This document shows, one piece after another, positions 54,095 to 62,486 of a DNA stretch of 64,000 bases; the first letter of the stretch is position 1, and the number at the start of each line of letters is the position of its first letter. The stretch covers positions 248,001 through 312,000 of the forward strand of contig NZ_JAKMCS010000002.1 in assembly GCF_022662195.1 (NCBI RefSeq), given 5' to 3'. This DNA comes from Aestuariivivens insulae. GTDB taxonomy: Bacteria > Bacteroidota > Bacteroidia > Flavobacteriales > Flavobacteriaceae. Below the pieces are notes generated by a model. That model saw only the letters and a program-made list of their open reading frames with translations. It ran no database searches and was not told the origin of the DNA. The translations under genes and the position numbers were made by a program.

Positions 54095-54250
54095 AGGATA
54101 GATTTGACTGATTGCAACCTCTTTCTGAATCGATAAAATCGAGGAGGAGATGCCATAACAGCGCTTCGACAAGCTCAGCGTGACAGTACGGCATTAAAAA
54201 TGCTAAAGGCAGTTATAAACTTCCTTTGACGCTCTCGTCAGATCTTCCGT
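54095..54250 (+). ncRNA. Candidate SAM riboswitch (SAM-I or SAM-I/IV-like) in the metK leader
   Basis: The 5' untranslated region of metK has conserved-looking blocks GATTTGACTGATTGCAACC (54101-54119) and AAAAATGCTAAAGGC (54196-54210), the counterparts of the GCAACC and GGUGCUAA core of S-box RNAs. A closing stem can form between GGATAGA (54097-54103) and TCTTCC (54243-54248) with one bulge, and ATGCC/GGCAT bracket an internal arm. Position before the S-adenosylmethionine synthetase gene supports a SAM sensor. The internal arm contains a dispersed repeat sequence. A covariance-model search would decide the class. Confidence 0.55.
54161..54185. repeat. Dispersed repeat inside the metK leader
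   Basis: GCGCTTCGACAAGCTCAGCG followed by TGACA is the widespread flavobacterial CTTCGACAAGCTCAGCGTGACA repeat. It forms a GCTT-CGAC-AAGC hairpin and sits within a variable arm of the candidate riboswitch, not in the coding part. Confidence 0.65.
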
Positions 54251-54263
54251 TAAATTTTATTTT

Positions 54264-55517
54264 ATGCCATATTTATTTACTTCGGAAAGTGTTTCTGAAG
54301 GACACCCCGATAAGGTTGCAGACCAAATTAGTGATGCTTTGATCGATAACTTTTTGGCCTTTGATGTAGACTCTAAAGTGGCCTGTGAAACATTGGTTAC
54401 TACTGGTCAGGTTGTGCTTGCAGGAGAAGTGAAGTCGCACACCTATTTAGATGTACAGCAAATTGCCAGAGATACCATTAATAAAATTGGTTATACCAAG
54501 GGCGAATACATGTTCGATGGTAATTCGTGCGGGGTATTCTCTGCCATCCATGAGCAATCCGATGACATTAACCGTGGGGTAGACAGAGCCAACAAGGAAG
54601 AACAGGGTGCCGGCGACCAAGGTATGATGTTTGGCTATGCCACCAACGAGACCGAAAACTACATGCCTTTGGCATTAGATTTGTCTCATCGCATTTTAAA
54701 GGAATTGGCCTTGTTGCGTCGTGAAAATAAAGAGATTACTTATTTAAGGCCCGATAGTAAAAGTCAGGTAACCATTGAATACAGCGACGACAATATCCCA
54801 CAACGTATTGATGCCATTGTAGTATCGACACAGCACGACGATTTTGCCGATGACGACACCATGCTTGCCAAAATAAGACAAGACATTAAAGAAATTTTAA
54901 TTCCAAGGGTAGTTGCCAAACTACCTAAGGCCACCCAAGCGCTTTTTAACAGCGATATAAAGTACCATATTAACCCCACAGGAAAATTTGTTATTGGTGG
55001 ACCTCATGGCGATACGGGATTAACGGGACGTAAAATTATTGTAGACACTTACGGCGGCAAGGGTGCCCATGGTGGTGGCGCCTTTTCTGGTAAAGACCCT
55101 AGTAAGGTAGACCGTAGTGCTGCTTATGCTACTCGCCATATTGCTAAAAACCTGGTTGCTGCCGGTGTTGCCGATGAAGTTTTAGTTCAGGTAAGTTATG
55201 CTATTGGCGTGGTAGAGCCAATGGGTATTTTTATTGACACCTACGGTACGTGTCCGTTTAACATGATCGATGGTGAAATTGCCGAAAAAGTATCCCAGAT
55301 TTTTGATATGCGCCCATTCGCTATTGAAGAACGCTTAAAACTGCGCTCCCCAATGTACAGTGAAACGGCTGCTTATGGACATATGGGACGTACCAACGAA
55401 ACCGTTACCAAAACCTTTACCCAACCTAATGGTGAAAGCGTTACCTTGGATGTAGAGTTGTTTACTTGGGAAAAATTGGATTATGTAGATAAGGTGAGAG
55501 AAGCTTTTAGCTTATAA
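54264..55517 (+). CDS. metK: S-adenosylmethionine synthetase
   Basis: 417 residues, the usual MetK length in Bacteroidota. Signature segments: [26 protein letters not shown] (ATP site), [99 protein letters not shown] (phosphate loop) and [17 protein letters not shown]. It makes S-adenosylmethionine from methionine and ATP in the cytosol. It has its own promoter and a riboswitch-like leader, is divergent from the ilv operon and is followed by a terminator. Confidence 0.98.
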   Translation: MPYLFTSESVSEGHPDKVADQISDALIDNFLAFDVDSKVACETLVTTGQVVLAGEVKSHTYLDVQQIARDTINKIGYTKGEYMFDGNSCGVFSAIHEQSDDINRGVDRANKEEQGAGDQGMMFGYATNETENYMPLALDLSHRILKELALLRRENKEITYLRPDSKSQVTIEYSDDNIPQRIDAIVVSTQHDDFADDDTMLAKIRQDIKEILIPRVVAKLPKATQALFNSDIKYHINPTGKFVIGGPHGDTGLTGRKIIVDTYGGKGAHGGGAFSGKDPSKVDRSAAYATRHIAKNLVAAGVADEVLVQVSYAIGVVEPMGIFIDTYGTCPFNMIDGEIAEKVSQIFDMRPFAIEERLKLRSPMYSETAAYGHMGRTNETVTKTFTQPNGESVTLDVELFTWEKLDYVDKVREAFSL

Positions 55518-55537
55518 TCTAAAGTTCTGTATAAAAC

Positions 55538-55570
55538 TAAAAAACTCCATAAAGCTTTATGGAGTTTTTT
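55538..55570. terminator. Bidirectional terminator between metK and the S9 peptidase gene
   Basis: AAAACTCCATAAAG pairs perfectly with CTTTATGGAGTTTT, with A- and T-rich edges on both sides. It serves the convergent metK (+) and peptidase (-) genes. Confidence 0.88.
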
Positions 55571-55630
55571 AATTTCTATATCATGCAACACACTTAATGG
55601 CGTTAACACCCCATTAAACATGCATCATCC

Positions 55631-58414
55631 TCATTTTTTTAAAATCTCTTGCTGTTCATCATACGGAATACTTTTTACCATCCAATCTTTTGCGGGCTCT
55701 CCTTTTAAATAATGACCAAACCAGTGCAGTATTCTTTGATGATAATCTTTACGATTTTTTTCTTGTCTTAACCCATGACCTTCTTTAGCATAAGCCAACA
55801 ATATAAATGGCTTACCAGCTCGCCTAGCAGCATTATAATAAGCTAGTCCCTGGTCCCAATTCACATTTCTGTCCTGATCTCCTACTTCGAACAACATAGG
55901 TGTTTCTAAGGATTCTATTTGCATTACAGGTGAATTTCTAATATACCTATCCGGATCTACCCAAGGGGCTACTTCCATACGTTCCTGCCCTACCTCAAAA
56001 TGATCATTTTCTGGCTTACCTGAAAAGGCAGGCGTAATGGCTAAGTTCATACTTGTTAAATCTGTAAGGCCCGCTCCTGCAACCGAAGCTGCAAAAATAT
56101 TGGTTTGGGTAGGCACATAGGCGGCTTGGTAACCTCCCCAAGAATGCCCCACTAAACCTACCTTACCTTTATCTACTGCACCATTTTTAAGCACCTCCGC
56201 CACAGCTATTTCTAAATTTTTTGCCGAAGACACACCAGGGTTTCCCGGTTCAAATTCGATATCAGGATTAAATACAAAATACCCATTTTGCACCCATACT
56301 GTCGTATTATAATAATCTTCTTCTGAAGGAGCTATATACCTATGAAAACGATATGACAACCTTTCGTATATGTAAGTTATCATAGGGTATTTTTCTCCCT
56401 TTTTATAATTTGCAGGATAATATAAAATCCCATGGGCTTCATTACCTAACGCATTAGTATAAGTAATCAACTCTGCTTTGCCCCAATAATAATCTGATTG
56501 AAATGGATTTAGATTGGTTACCTTCCAGGTGTTTTTAAAATTGAGATCGGCAACCAAAACATCTGGAGACATTGTATAGCTTGACTTACTATATAATACA
56601 AAGTCATGATCTTTTTCCTGATGCACTAAATTTATCTGAGCTTCCTCAAAAATATTTGTCTTAAAGCCTTTACTAAAACTGCCTGAAGCAAACCCACTGC
56701 CTTTGGTCTTTTGGTTCAATATACTTAAGAACACATTTTCTTTTGGATCCAATAAGCCATCAGTAAATTGGTATCCTCCCAACCTATACACCAAATTGCT
56801 ACTAGCTCCCTGGGTTACATTTTTCATCTTTCCGTTGGTTGAACATTCCCAGATATCGTATTCAGAATAGATTAAACAAGATTTTCCATTTTCAAACCAA
56901 CCTCCAAATCCATATGCTGGCAATTGAGGTAGAGGGTGATCGTCATCTGTTTGAATAAATGAAGCTTCCAGGCCTTGCGTTATATTTTTTGAAATAGTCC
57001 CCTCAATATCATATAAAAACAAATTATTATTTTTTAAGTAAATAAAAAACTTGTTATTGGGGTCTATTTCAAACGTATTAGCCACATCTGTTAAAACTTT
57101 TTTTGTTTCACCTGTTAGCACATTTACAGTATAAACATCTTGGCTTGGGCGGCCAAACATAGCTTCAAACTCATAAGGCGTAGTATCATAACCTATAAAT
57201 AAATCATTATTTACTTGAACTTTTACATCATCAACAAACTCATCATTAAGTAAGGCAAATTTATTAGTGTCTACCAGCCAAACTCCTTTTTGTGCTTTTT
57301 TACTACTTTTATATGGAGATGCTTTTTGATTACTAACCACCATTCGGTCTTGACTATTCCAAATATCTACTTCGGCAATCTCTTCATCTTTTTTTTCTGA
57401 TGACTTTGTATCAGGCTTAGATGTATTAGAGGCTTCTTTTTCATTTTCTCCCTCTTTTTCATTTCCATTATTCTTGGGTGTATTATAAATAATATCAAAG
57501 AATATTCTCTTTCCGTCTTTAGAGACTTGAATATCTCCACTGGCTATTCTCGATAGTTTTGGAAAAGAGGAAAAGTCCTCTTGACTGAAAATTAAAGGCC
57601 TGGTATTTTCGGTTGGATTATCCCAAACCAACATCTCATATGTGCTCTCCTTAAAATCATCTGTCTTTAATTCTCTTAATGCTATAATACTTTCGTCTTC
57701 ATTAATCCATTTTAAGGATTTATACGAAGTTTCTTTTTTATCTAAAACCTTCAGAAGCCCCGTTGAAGCATTATACAGCTGAATAGAATTAGCCATTTTA
57801 TCTTCAGAACTCAAGTAAATAATAATGTTATCATTTTCTGTATTCCAACTAAAACTTTCTACACTACCAAATGTTACCTCCTTATTGGCCCTAAGGTCTT
57901 TTATAGATAAAATACTACCCTCTTTATTCTTTATTTTTGAAGCTAAAAAATTTCCTGTACCACTAAAATTAAATTCATTAATTCCATTATACTCCTTATA
58001 ATTTAGTGAAGACAACTCAACCAAAGCCATCTTTACCGGAATATCTTTTTTATCTTTTCTCATCTTTTTTATTTCATCACCTGGTAAAGTAACATGAAGC
58101 CCTAACCATTCACTGTTTTTGGAAAAGGTAACGCCATTAATATTCTCAAATACAGTATCTTTTTTTGTAATTCTATTAGTTAACAATAGTTTGTAATCAT
58201 TAGCCTGATTCCTTATGATAGTGGCTAACCAATTCCCATTTTCAGAAACCTTTGTTGTACGCACAGATTCCCATTTAAGATAATCTTCAACAGGGACAAG
58301 TTTTTTTACTTGATCCTGAGCGTTAGTTGGAGCTGTAAAAGCCAATGTGAATAAAATAAACACTAAAAGTGCGAATCTGTTTTTTGAATTGAGGTGATAC
58401 CGATTAATTGTCAT
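55631..58414 (-). CDS. S9 family (prolyl oligopeptidase-type) serine peptidase
   Basis: 927 residues with signal peptide (RFALLVFILFTLAFTAPTNAQ). Residues about 40-620 form a WD40-like beta propeller, with an unusual Glu/Lys-rich low-complexity insertion near 315-345 (GNEKEGENEKEASN, SSEKKDEEIAEVDIW). The alpha/beta hydrolase domain has the nucleophile in GLVGHSWGGYQAAY (about 758), Asp in FEVGDQDRNVNWDQ (about 845) and His in AKEGHGLRQ (about 878). Probably a periplasmic oligopeptidase removing peptides after proline or with broad specificity. It is a single-gene unit ended by a terminator shared with metK. Confidence 0.9.
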   Translation of the reverse strand: MTINRYHLNSKNRFALLVFILFTLAFTAPTNAQDQVKKLVPVEDYLKWESVRTTKVSENGNWLATIIRNQANDYKLLLTNRITKKDTVFENINGVTFSKNSEWLGLHVTLPGDEIKKMRKDKKDIPVKMALVELSSLNYKEYNGINEFNFSGTGNFLASKIKNKEGSILSIKDLRANKEVTFGSVESFSWNTENDNIIIYLSSEDKMANSIQLYNASTGLLKVLDKKETSYKSLKWINEDESIIALRELKTDDFKESTYEMLVWDNPTENTRPLIFSQEDFSSFPKLSRIASGDIQVSKDGKRIFFDIIYNTPKNNGNEKEGENEKEASNTSKPDTKSSEKKDEEIAEVDIWNSQDRMVVSNQKASPYKSSKKAQKGVWLVDTNKFALLNDEFVDDVKVQVNNDLFIGYDTTPYEFEAMFGRPSQDVYTVNVLTGETKKVLTDVANTFEIDPNNKFFIYLKNNNLFLYDIEGTISKNITQGLEASFIQTDDDHPLPQLPAYGFGGWFENGKSCLIYSEYDIWECSTNGKMKNVTQGASSNLVYRLGGYQFTDGLLDPKENVFLSILNQKTKGSGFASGSFSKGFKTNIFEEAQINLVHQEKDHDFVLYSKSSYTMSPDVLVADLNFKNTWKVTNLNPFQSDYYWGKAELITYTNALGNEAHGILYYPANYKKGEKYPMITYIYERLSYRFHRYIAPSEEDYYNTTVWVQNGYFVFNPDIEFEPGNPGVSSAKNLEIAVAEVLKNGAVDKGKVGLVGHSWGGYQAAYVPTQTNIFAASVAGAGLTDLTSMNLAITPAFSGKPENDHFEVGQERMEVAPWVDPDRYIRNSPVMQIESLETPMLFEVGDQDRNVNWDQGLAYYNAARRAGKPFILLAYAKEGHGLRQEKNRKDYHQRILHWFGHYLKGEPAKDWMVKSIPYDEQQEILKK

Positions 58415-58655
58415 AGAATTTGAATTGATATTATTTTATTAACGTATTTATCTTTAAAAAATGCATTCGTATAATTGTAAGTCAATTTTTAAGTGCGATT
58501 CCCCTATATCCTTAACAAAACTTTAAGTTTTTATTTTTAAAAAATACTAAATGGCCCGTCACTTATTCAAAAATCACTGATTAAATACCCAAACTTATGT
58601 TTTATAATACACTCAAGGAAATAGTAGTTTTAACTTGAAAAAGTCTTTTTTTAAG
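58415..58655. other. Intergenic AT-rich region before the tandem repeat array
   Basis: No coding frame. It presumably carries the peptidase promoter. A short near-palindromic AAAAAGTCTTTTTTT at about 58639-58652 lies just beyond the distal end of the repeats and could terminate a read-through tRNA transcript. Confidence 0.4.
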
Positions 58656-58674
58656 AAGTGAAAAGAGCTGGATT
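58656..58674 (-). repeat. Second copy of the tRNA-Tyr 3' end
   Basis: Nineteen bases matching tRNA-Tyr 59215-59233 at 16 positions (GG to AA and A to T on the + strand). It marks the distal boundary of the 133-bp repeat array, so the array is bracketed by the real tRNA 3' end and this partial copy. Confidence 0.7.
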
Positions 58675-59170
58675 ACATATCCTAGTTTCCCCCTCCTGAA
58701 AATGAAAAGCCATGCTGTCTTCACAGCTTACTTTTGGTTTTTATATGGAGCACGGAATAAATTCCTGCTCCTTTAAGCTCAAAACGAGAGAAAAAATTAG
58801 CAGGATTGTATATCCTGGTTTCCCCCTCCTGAAAATGAAAAGCCAAGCTGTCTTCACAGCTTACTTTTGGTTTTTATATGTAGCACGGAATAAATTCCTG
58901 CTCCTTTAAGCTCAAAACGAGGGAAAAATTAGCAGGATTGTATATCCTGGTTTCCCCCTCCTGAAAATGAAAAGCCATGCTGTCTTCACAGCTTTCTTTT
59001 GGTTTTTATATGGATCACGGAATAAATTCCTGCTCCTTTAAGCTCAAAACGAGAGAAAAAATTAGCAGGATTGTATATCCTGGTTTCCCCCTCCTGAAAA
59101 TGAAAAGCCAAGCTGTCTTCACAGCTTACTTTTGGTTTTTATATGTAGCACGGAATAAATTCCTGCTCCA
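58666..59170. repeat. Four-copy 133-bp tandem repeat downstream of tRNA-Tyr
   Basis: Units begin at 58666, 58799, 58931 and 59064 (spacing 133, 132, 133); the last is shortened to about 107 bp. Copies differ at only a few positions. Each unit can form three hairpins read on the - strand: GGAGCA...TGCTCC around GGAATTTATTCC, AAGCTGT-GAAG-ACAGCTT and CAGGATATACAATCCTG. The last resembles a tRNA T-arm, and AATCCTGCT is shared with tRNA-Tyr. Short open frames over the array are produced by the repetition and are not genes. Confidence 0.92.
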
Positions 59171-59185
59171 TATAAAAACCAAAAG
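59129..59185. repeat. 57-bp inverted repeat joining the array to the tRNA terminator
   Basis: CTTTTGGTTTTTATATG and CATATAAAAACCAAAAG form the outer arms, with AGCACGGAAT and ATTCCTGCT inside, leaving AA in the loop and only a few mismatches. One arm is the end of the fourth repeat unit, the other overlaps the tRNA terminator's U-tract. Confidence 0.8.
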
Positions 59186-59208
59186 CCTGCATTTCCATGC
59201 AGGCTTTT
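59181..59208 (-). terminator. Terminator of tRNA-Tyr
   Basis: AAAAGCCTGCAT pairs with ATGCAGGCTTTT around TTCC, and GGTTTTTAT follows on the - strand. It starts ten bases after the mature tRNA end. Confidence 0.85.
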
Positions 59209-59217
59209 CGAGTTAAG

Positions 59218-59300
59218 TGGGAAGAGCAGGATTCGAACCTGCGAAGGTGAAAACCAACAGATTTACAGTCTGTCCTCGTTGGCCGCTTGAGTATCTTCCC
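59218..59300 (-). tRNA. tRNA-Tyr (GTA)
   Basis: 83 nt on the - strand. Acceptor stem GGGAAGA pairs with TCTTCCC, discriminator A. The anticodon arm CAGACTGTAAATCTG carries GTA. A long variable arm (class II, GTTGGTTTTCACCTTC region) is expected for bacterial tRNA-Tyr, and the T-arm is GCAGG-TTCGAAT-CCTGC. CCA is not encoded; CTT follows the discriminator. Confidence 0.96.
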
Positions 59301-59415
59301 AATGAGAGCGCAAATATATTATTGTTTCTGTATTAAACAAAGGAAATATAAAATAACTTATAAGTTCAATCCTTCCATAGCAAATGAGAATTGGTTTCTT
59401 TTGACAATAATTGTC

Positions 59416-59435
59416 ATTCCTGCTCCCGCAGGAAT
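59416..59435. repeat. Short palindrome, ATTCCTGC type
   Basis: ATTCCTGC and GCAGGAAT flank TCCC. This motif and the following GGATCAATTCTGGATTTCGCATCAAG segment look like a dispersed flavobacterial repeat family. Confidence 0.6.
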
Positions 59436-59575
59436 CCAATAATGAATGGATCAATTCTGGATTTCGCATCAAGTGTTGTTGAAGTACTCTCGAAGCCACC
59501 AAGAACAAAAAAAAAAATTTAAGGACCTAACCACAAAACAACCCTTATGGTTTCTGGTTTTTATGCTACAAATAG

Positions 59576-59640
59576 TTCTCCTCCTTGATAAGGAGGAGTG
59601 GCTTCATTCCGATTTAACAGAATGAAGACGAGGTGGTTTT
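59576..59640. repeat. Two-hairpin repeat ending in a T-tract
   Basis: CTCCTCCTT pairs with AAGGAGGAG (59578-59598), then CTTCATTC pairs with GAATGAAG (59602-59627), followed by ACGAGGTGG and eight T residues. The CTCCTCCTT...AAGGAGGAGTGG...GACGAGGTGG plan recurs in flavobacterial genomes. It could work as a terminator on the + strand. Confidence 0.6.
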
Positions 59641-59690
59641 TTTTGATTCTATTTAATCTTCAAAAAAACTTTATCGTTTTACCCTTCCGT

Positions 59691-59735
59691 CTTTGATTCT
59701 GGTGGCTGAGGTTCTCGAAGCCACCAGAATCAAAG
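59691..59735 (-). terminator. Long inverted repeat spanning the stop codon of the outer-membrane protein gene
   Basis: CTTTGATTCTGGTGGCT (59691-59707) pairs perfectly with AGCCACCAGAATCAAAG (59719-59735), a 17-bp stem. It includes the TGA stop of the gene at 59730. There is no strong U-tract, so it may act as a 3' stabilising hairpin rather than a classical terminator. Confidence 0.6.
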
Positions 59736-62441
59736 CTCATACCGCAACCTAAAGGTAATAAAACGGGGCTGTATAAAGTATTCTGTAGCGCTTACCGAAA
59801 TGTTGCTGGATCGGCTTGTGTTCTGCGATTTGGTGTCCAATAAATTGGTGGCTTTAATCTCATACTCCCATTTACTGTCCGCATTTTTTCGGTACGATAA
59901 AGAAGCATCCCAAAACTCAAAGGAATTAATTTTCTTGTCCTCATCACTAAAACTATTATAGGAGTAATCTGTTTTAAAAGTAAACGATTTAAAAATAAGG
60001 GCATCGAACTCTATGGAAGGGGCTTTGGTAAAAAACTTGGTACGTCTATCACCTTGGTCATTATCCTGTATGCTATAGCGATAGCCTAATTCAAAATTAG
60101 GCGCTTCCCTAAAATTGGTTCGTATTTGTCCGCGATAGCTATGGGAATAGTTTTCGTTTACAGATGGTTTACCATTAATTATCTGGTTAAATTTACTGTA
60201 GTTAAAGTTTCCGCTTACGGTACCCCTAAACTTTCCCCATGTTTTTTGCAATCGCGCATTGGCACTGGCACTCTCATCGGCCAAACCAGAATTGAAAGGG
60301 GTACTTACCCGTACCACACTGCCTGGTTGAAAATTGGATGTGGTCCTTATTCTATCAACCGTTTTACTATAATTTAAACCAGCGTTTACATTAGTATAGT
60401 TAAACATGTTAAAACTGAAATAGGACAACCTCACATTATGCGACAAGGCACTTTCCAATTCCGGGTTACCTGAAAATATAGAACGATAGCTATTCAGCAC
60501 CAAGCCCTTAGCAAATTGGTTCACATCGGTAAATTGGGTACGCATGCTATAATTGAAAATAATCTGCTCACTCTTTTTTAACTGGATTCGCGTATTAAAA
60601 TCGGGTAACAATCTGAAAAAATTATCGGTATAGTTCTTATTAAACTGACTGTTCTTGGCACTATAGGCATGGGCTGAAAAACCTGGTGTGAATGTGAAAA
60701 TTCCCGATTTCAAACGGTAATGCAGGCCTAAATACACATCAGAAAATTGGTAAGCAATATCGTTTGTATCCAGTCCATCATTTATTGTTGGTGTATTATC
60801 ATACTTTGATCCATCATCAAGATCTTGAAAGATATCAGAATTATAATCCTGTTTACTAAAAATAGTACCTAAAGTAAAATTGATATCGCTTTTGGTATTT
60901 AAAATGTTCCAATAATCAAGTTTGGCATCCATTTGGTTTGATTTCACACGCTTTTGCTGAGCCACATCATAGGCAACCTGTGTGTCGTCGAATCCTAAAA
61001 CAGAGGCGGTATTGGAATAGCTTGCCTTATCTTCTAAATAGGCATTGTAAAAGGGGTCTTCATCCTGCAATAAGTGCTGTACTTCCAAAGCAAAAATATT
61101 GGTATCGTCCAACGTATAGTAATAATTCAAATTTTGATTGATACTATAGGGTTTGGCACTTTCCAATTCGTTTATGTTTCCGTTTACGGAAGAATAAAAC
61201 AATTGGTCTTGGGACTCTTTTGAAGTCCTTGCCAACACATCGTAATCTAACTGGTTATTGGTGTTTGGCTTATACTTGGCACTAAATTTAGCCATGGCCA
61301 AATCGCTACGCTGGCTCGTATTACTTTCGGTGGTTTCGTCTGGAATATTTAAATCGGGGTCGGTATAAATCACCGAACTGTTTTCCTGTAAATCGGTTCT
61401 ACTGCTTAAAAAGATGGCAAACCCACTTAAGTCCAAGGTTTTCTTTGGGGAATAACTAAAATTAGCTGCGCCAAACTTGGTATTGATATCCTTTGCCCTA
61501 TTATTTTGCAGCGTTAAAAAGCCTAAATTATTGCTTCCTAAGTTAATGTTTGTCCCACTACTTCTACTGGGGTTCCTAAAGCCTCCAGTAAAATTGAAAT
61601 AGTCACGACGGGTAAAAGCTATTTCCCCTATATTATTTAAGTCCCCTATAAAATTTAAACTATACTCAGGGCTGTAATAAAATAACTTGGGTTGTGCCAA
61701 ATACAAGGTTTTATCTTCTGCCCCGCCAGCTCCAGCAGTAATATTTCCAAACCAAAAGTTCTTTTTACCTTCCTTGAGCTTAATATTGATGGCTATATTA
61801 TCCTGATTGTTGGTTACACCGCTTAATTGGCCTATTTCGGCATAATTTTTAAGCACTTCAACCTTATCTACTGCATTGGCAGGAATGTTTTGGGTGGCCA
61901 GTTTAGAATCGCCATCAAAAAAGTCCTTGCCTTCAACCATCACTTTGCTAACGGCCTTTCCTTCGACCTCAATTTGCCCGTCGTCGTTTACTTCAACCCC
62001 TGGCAATTTGTTAAGCACATCGCCCAACTTTCGCTCTGTACCCGATTTAAAAGAATCGGCATTATACACAATAGTATCTCCTTTAATGGTTACGGGCATT
62101 TCATAAACCAACTCTACTGCATCTAATGTGTTGTCGTTTTGCAATGTGACATCTTTGGTTAAATTTGATGACGCTGTTTTCACTTCTATTTGCATCGTTT
62201 TCATTCCAATATAACTCACCTGGATTTTATAATTGGTATTTTTCTCCAATGACAATTTAAAATATCCTGCCTCATTGGTTATCCCATAGGAATCCAATTT
62301 TTGGGACTCTTGATTAATGGCAATAACATTGGCCAATTCTAGCGGTGTTCCAATACTATCCTTTACCACGCCCTCAAGTTTTAGTTGGGCAAAAGATGAA
62401 CTTACCACACTAAGCAGCATTAAAAAGGTGAGTTTCTTCAT
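59730..62441 (-). CDS. Outer membrane beta-barrel protein (TonB receptor-like, CarboxypepD_reg domain)
   Basis: 903 residues with signal peptide MKKLTFLMLLSVVSSSFA. Residues about 20-105 are a carboxypeptidase regulatory-like domain (LKLEGVVKDSIGTPLELANVIAINQES). A plug-like domain follows (about 120-230; GDTIVYNADSFKSGTERKLGDVLNKLPGVEVNDDGQIEVEGKAVSKVMVEGKDFFDGD), then a large barrel (OMP_b-brl_3 type). There is no obvious TonB box, and the substrate is unknown. It is 45 bp from a GLPGLI gene, the usual genomic partner of this family. The stop codon lies inside a long inverted repeat. Confidence 0.87.
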   Translation of the reverse strand: MKKLTFLMLLSVVSSSFAQLKLEGVVKDSIGTPLELANVIAINQESQKLDSYGITNEAGYFKLSLEKNTNYKIQVSYIGMKTMQIEVKTASSNLTKDVTLQNDNTLDAVELVYEMPVTIKGDTIVYNADSFKSGTERKLGDVLNKLPGVEVNDDGQIEVEGKAVSKVMVEGKDFFDGDSKLATQNIPANAVDKVEVLKNYAEIGQLSGVTNNQDNIAINIKLKEGKKNFWFGNITAGAGGAEDKTLYLAQPKLFYYSPEYSLNFIGDLNNIGEIAFTRRDYFNFTGGFRNPSRSSGTNINLGSNNLGFLTLQNNRAKDINTKFGAANFSYSPKKTLDLSGFAIFLSSRTDLQENSSVIYTDPDLNIPDETTESNTSQRSDLAMAKFSAKYKPNTNNQLDYDVLARTSKESQDQLFYSSVNGNINELESAKPYSINQNLNYYYTLDDTNIFALEVQHLLQDEDPFYNAYLEDKASYSNTASVLGFDDTQVAYDVAQQKRVKSNQMDAKLDYWNILNTKSDINFTLGTIFSKQDYNSDIFQDLDDGSKYDNTPTINDGLDTNDIAYQFSDVYLGLHYRLKSGIFTFTPGFSAHAYSAKNSQFNKNYTDNFFRLLPDFNTRIQLKKSEQIIFNYSMRTQFTDVNQFAKGLVLNSYRSIFSGNPELESALSHNVRLSYFSFNMFNYTNVNAGLNYSKTVDRIRTTSNFQPGSVVRVSTPFNSGLADESASANARLQKTWGKFRGTVSGNFNYSKFNQIINGKPSVNENYSHSYRGQIRTNFREAPNFELGYRYSIQDNDQGDRRTKFFTKAPSIEFDALIFKSFTFKTDYSYNSFSDEDKKINSFEFWDASLSYRKNADSKWEYEIKATNLLDTKSQNTSRSSNISVSATEYFIQPRFITFRLRYEL

Positions 62442-62486
62442 TAATTAAATTATTATAGTTTTGATTGATTGAAAAACATATTAAGG

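Noticed and set aside
58666-59170. Tandem array as a CRISPR array
   Set aside because: The 133-bp units abut with no unique spacers, and no cas genes are in the window.
58712-59216. Two open frames of 65 and 79 codons with nearly identical protein sequence
   Set aside because: They are translations of the 133-bp tandem repeat, lack ribosome sites, and their similarity is explained by DNA repetition.
58656-59233. Integrated mobile island at tRNA-Tyr
   Set aside because: The tRNA 3' end is duplicated as att sites would be, but only 0.5 kb of repeats lies between and there is no integrase. Kept only as an alternative explanation.
59506-59520. Poly-A run as a functional site
   Set aside because: A homopolymer in an AT-rich spacer; nothing around it suggests a role.
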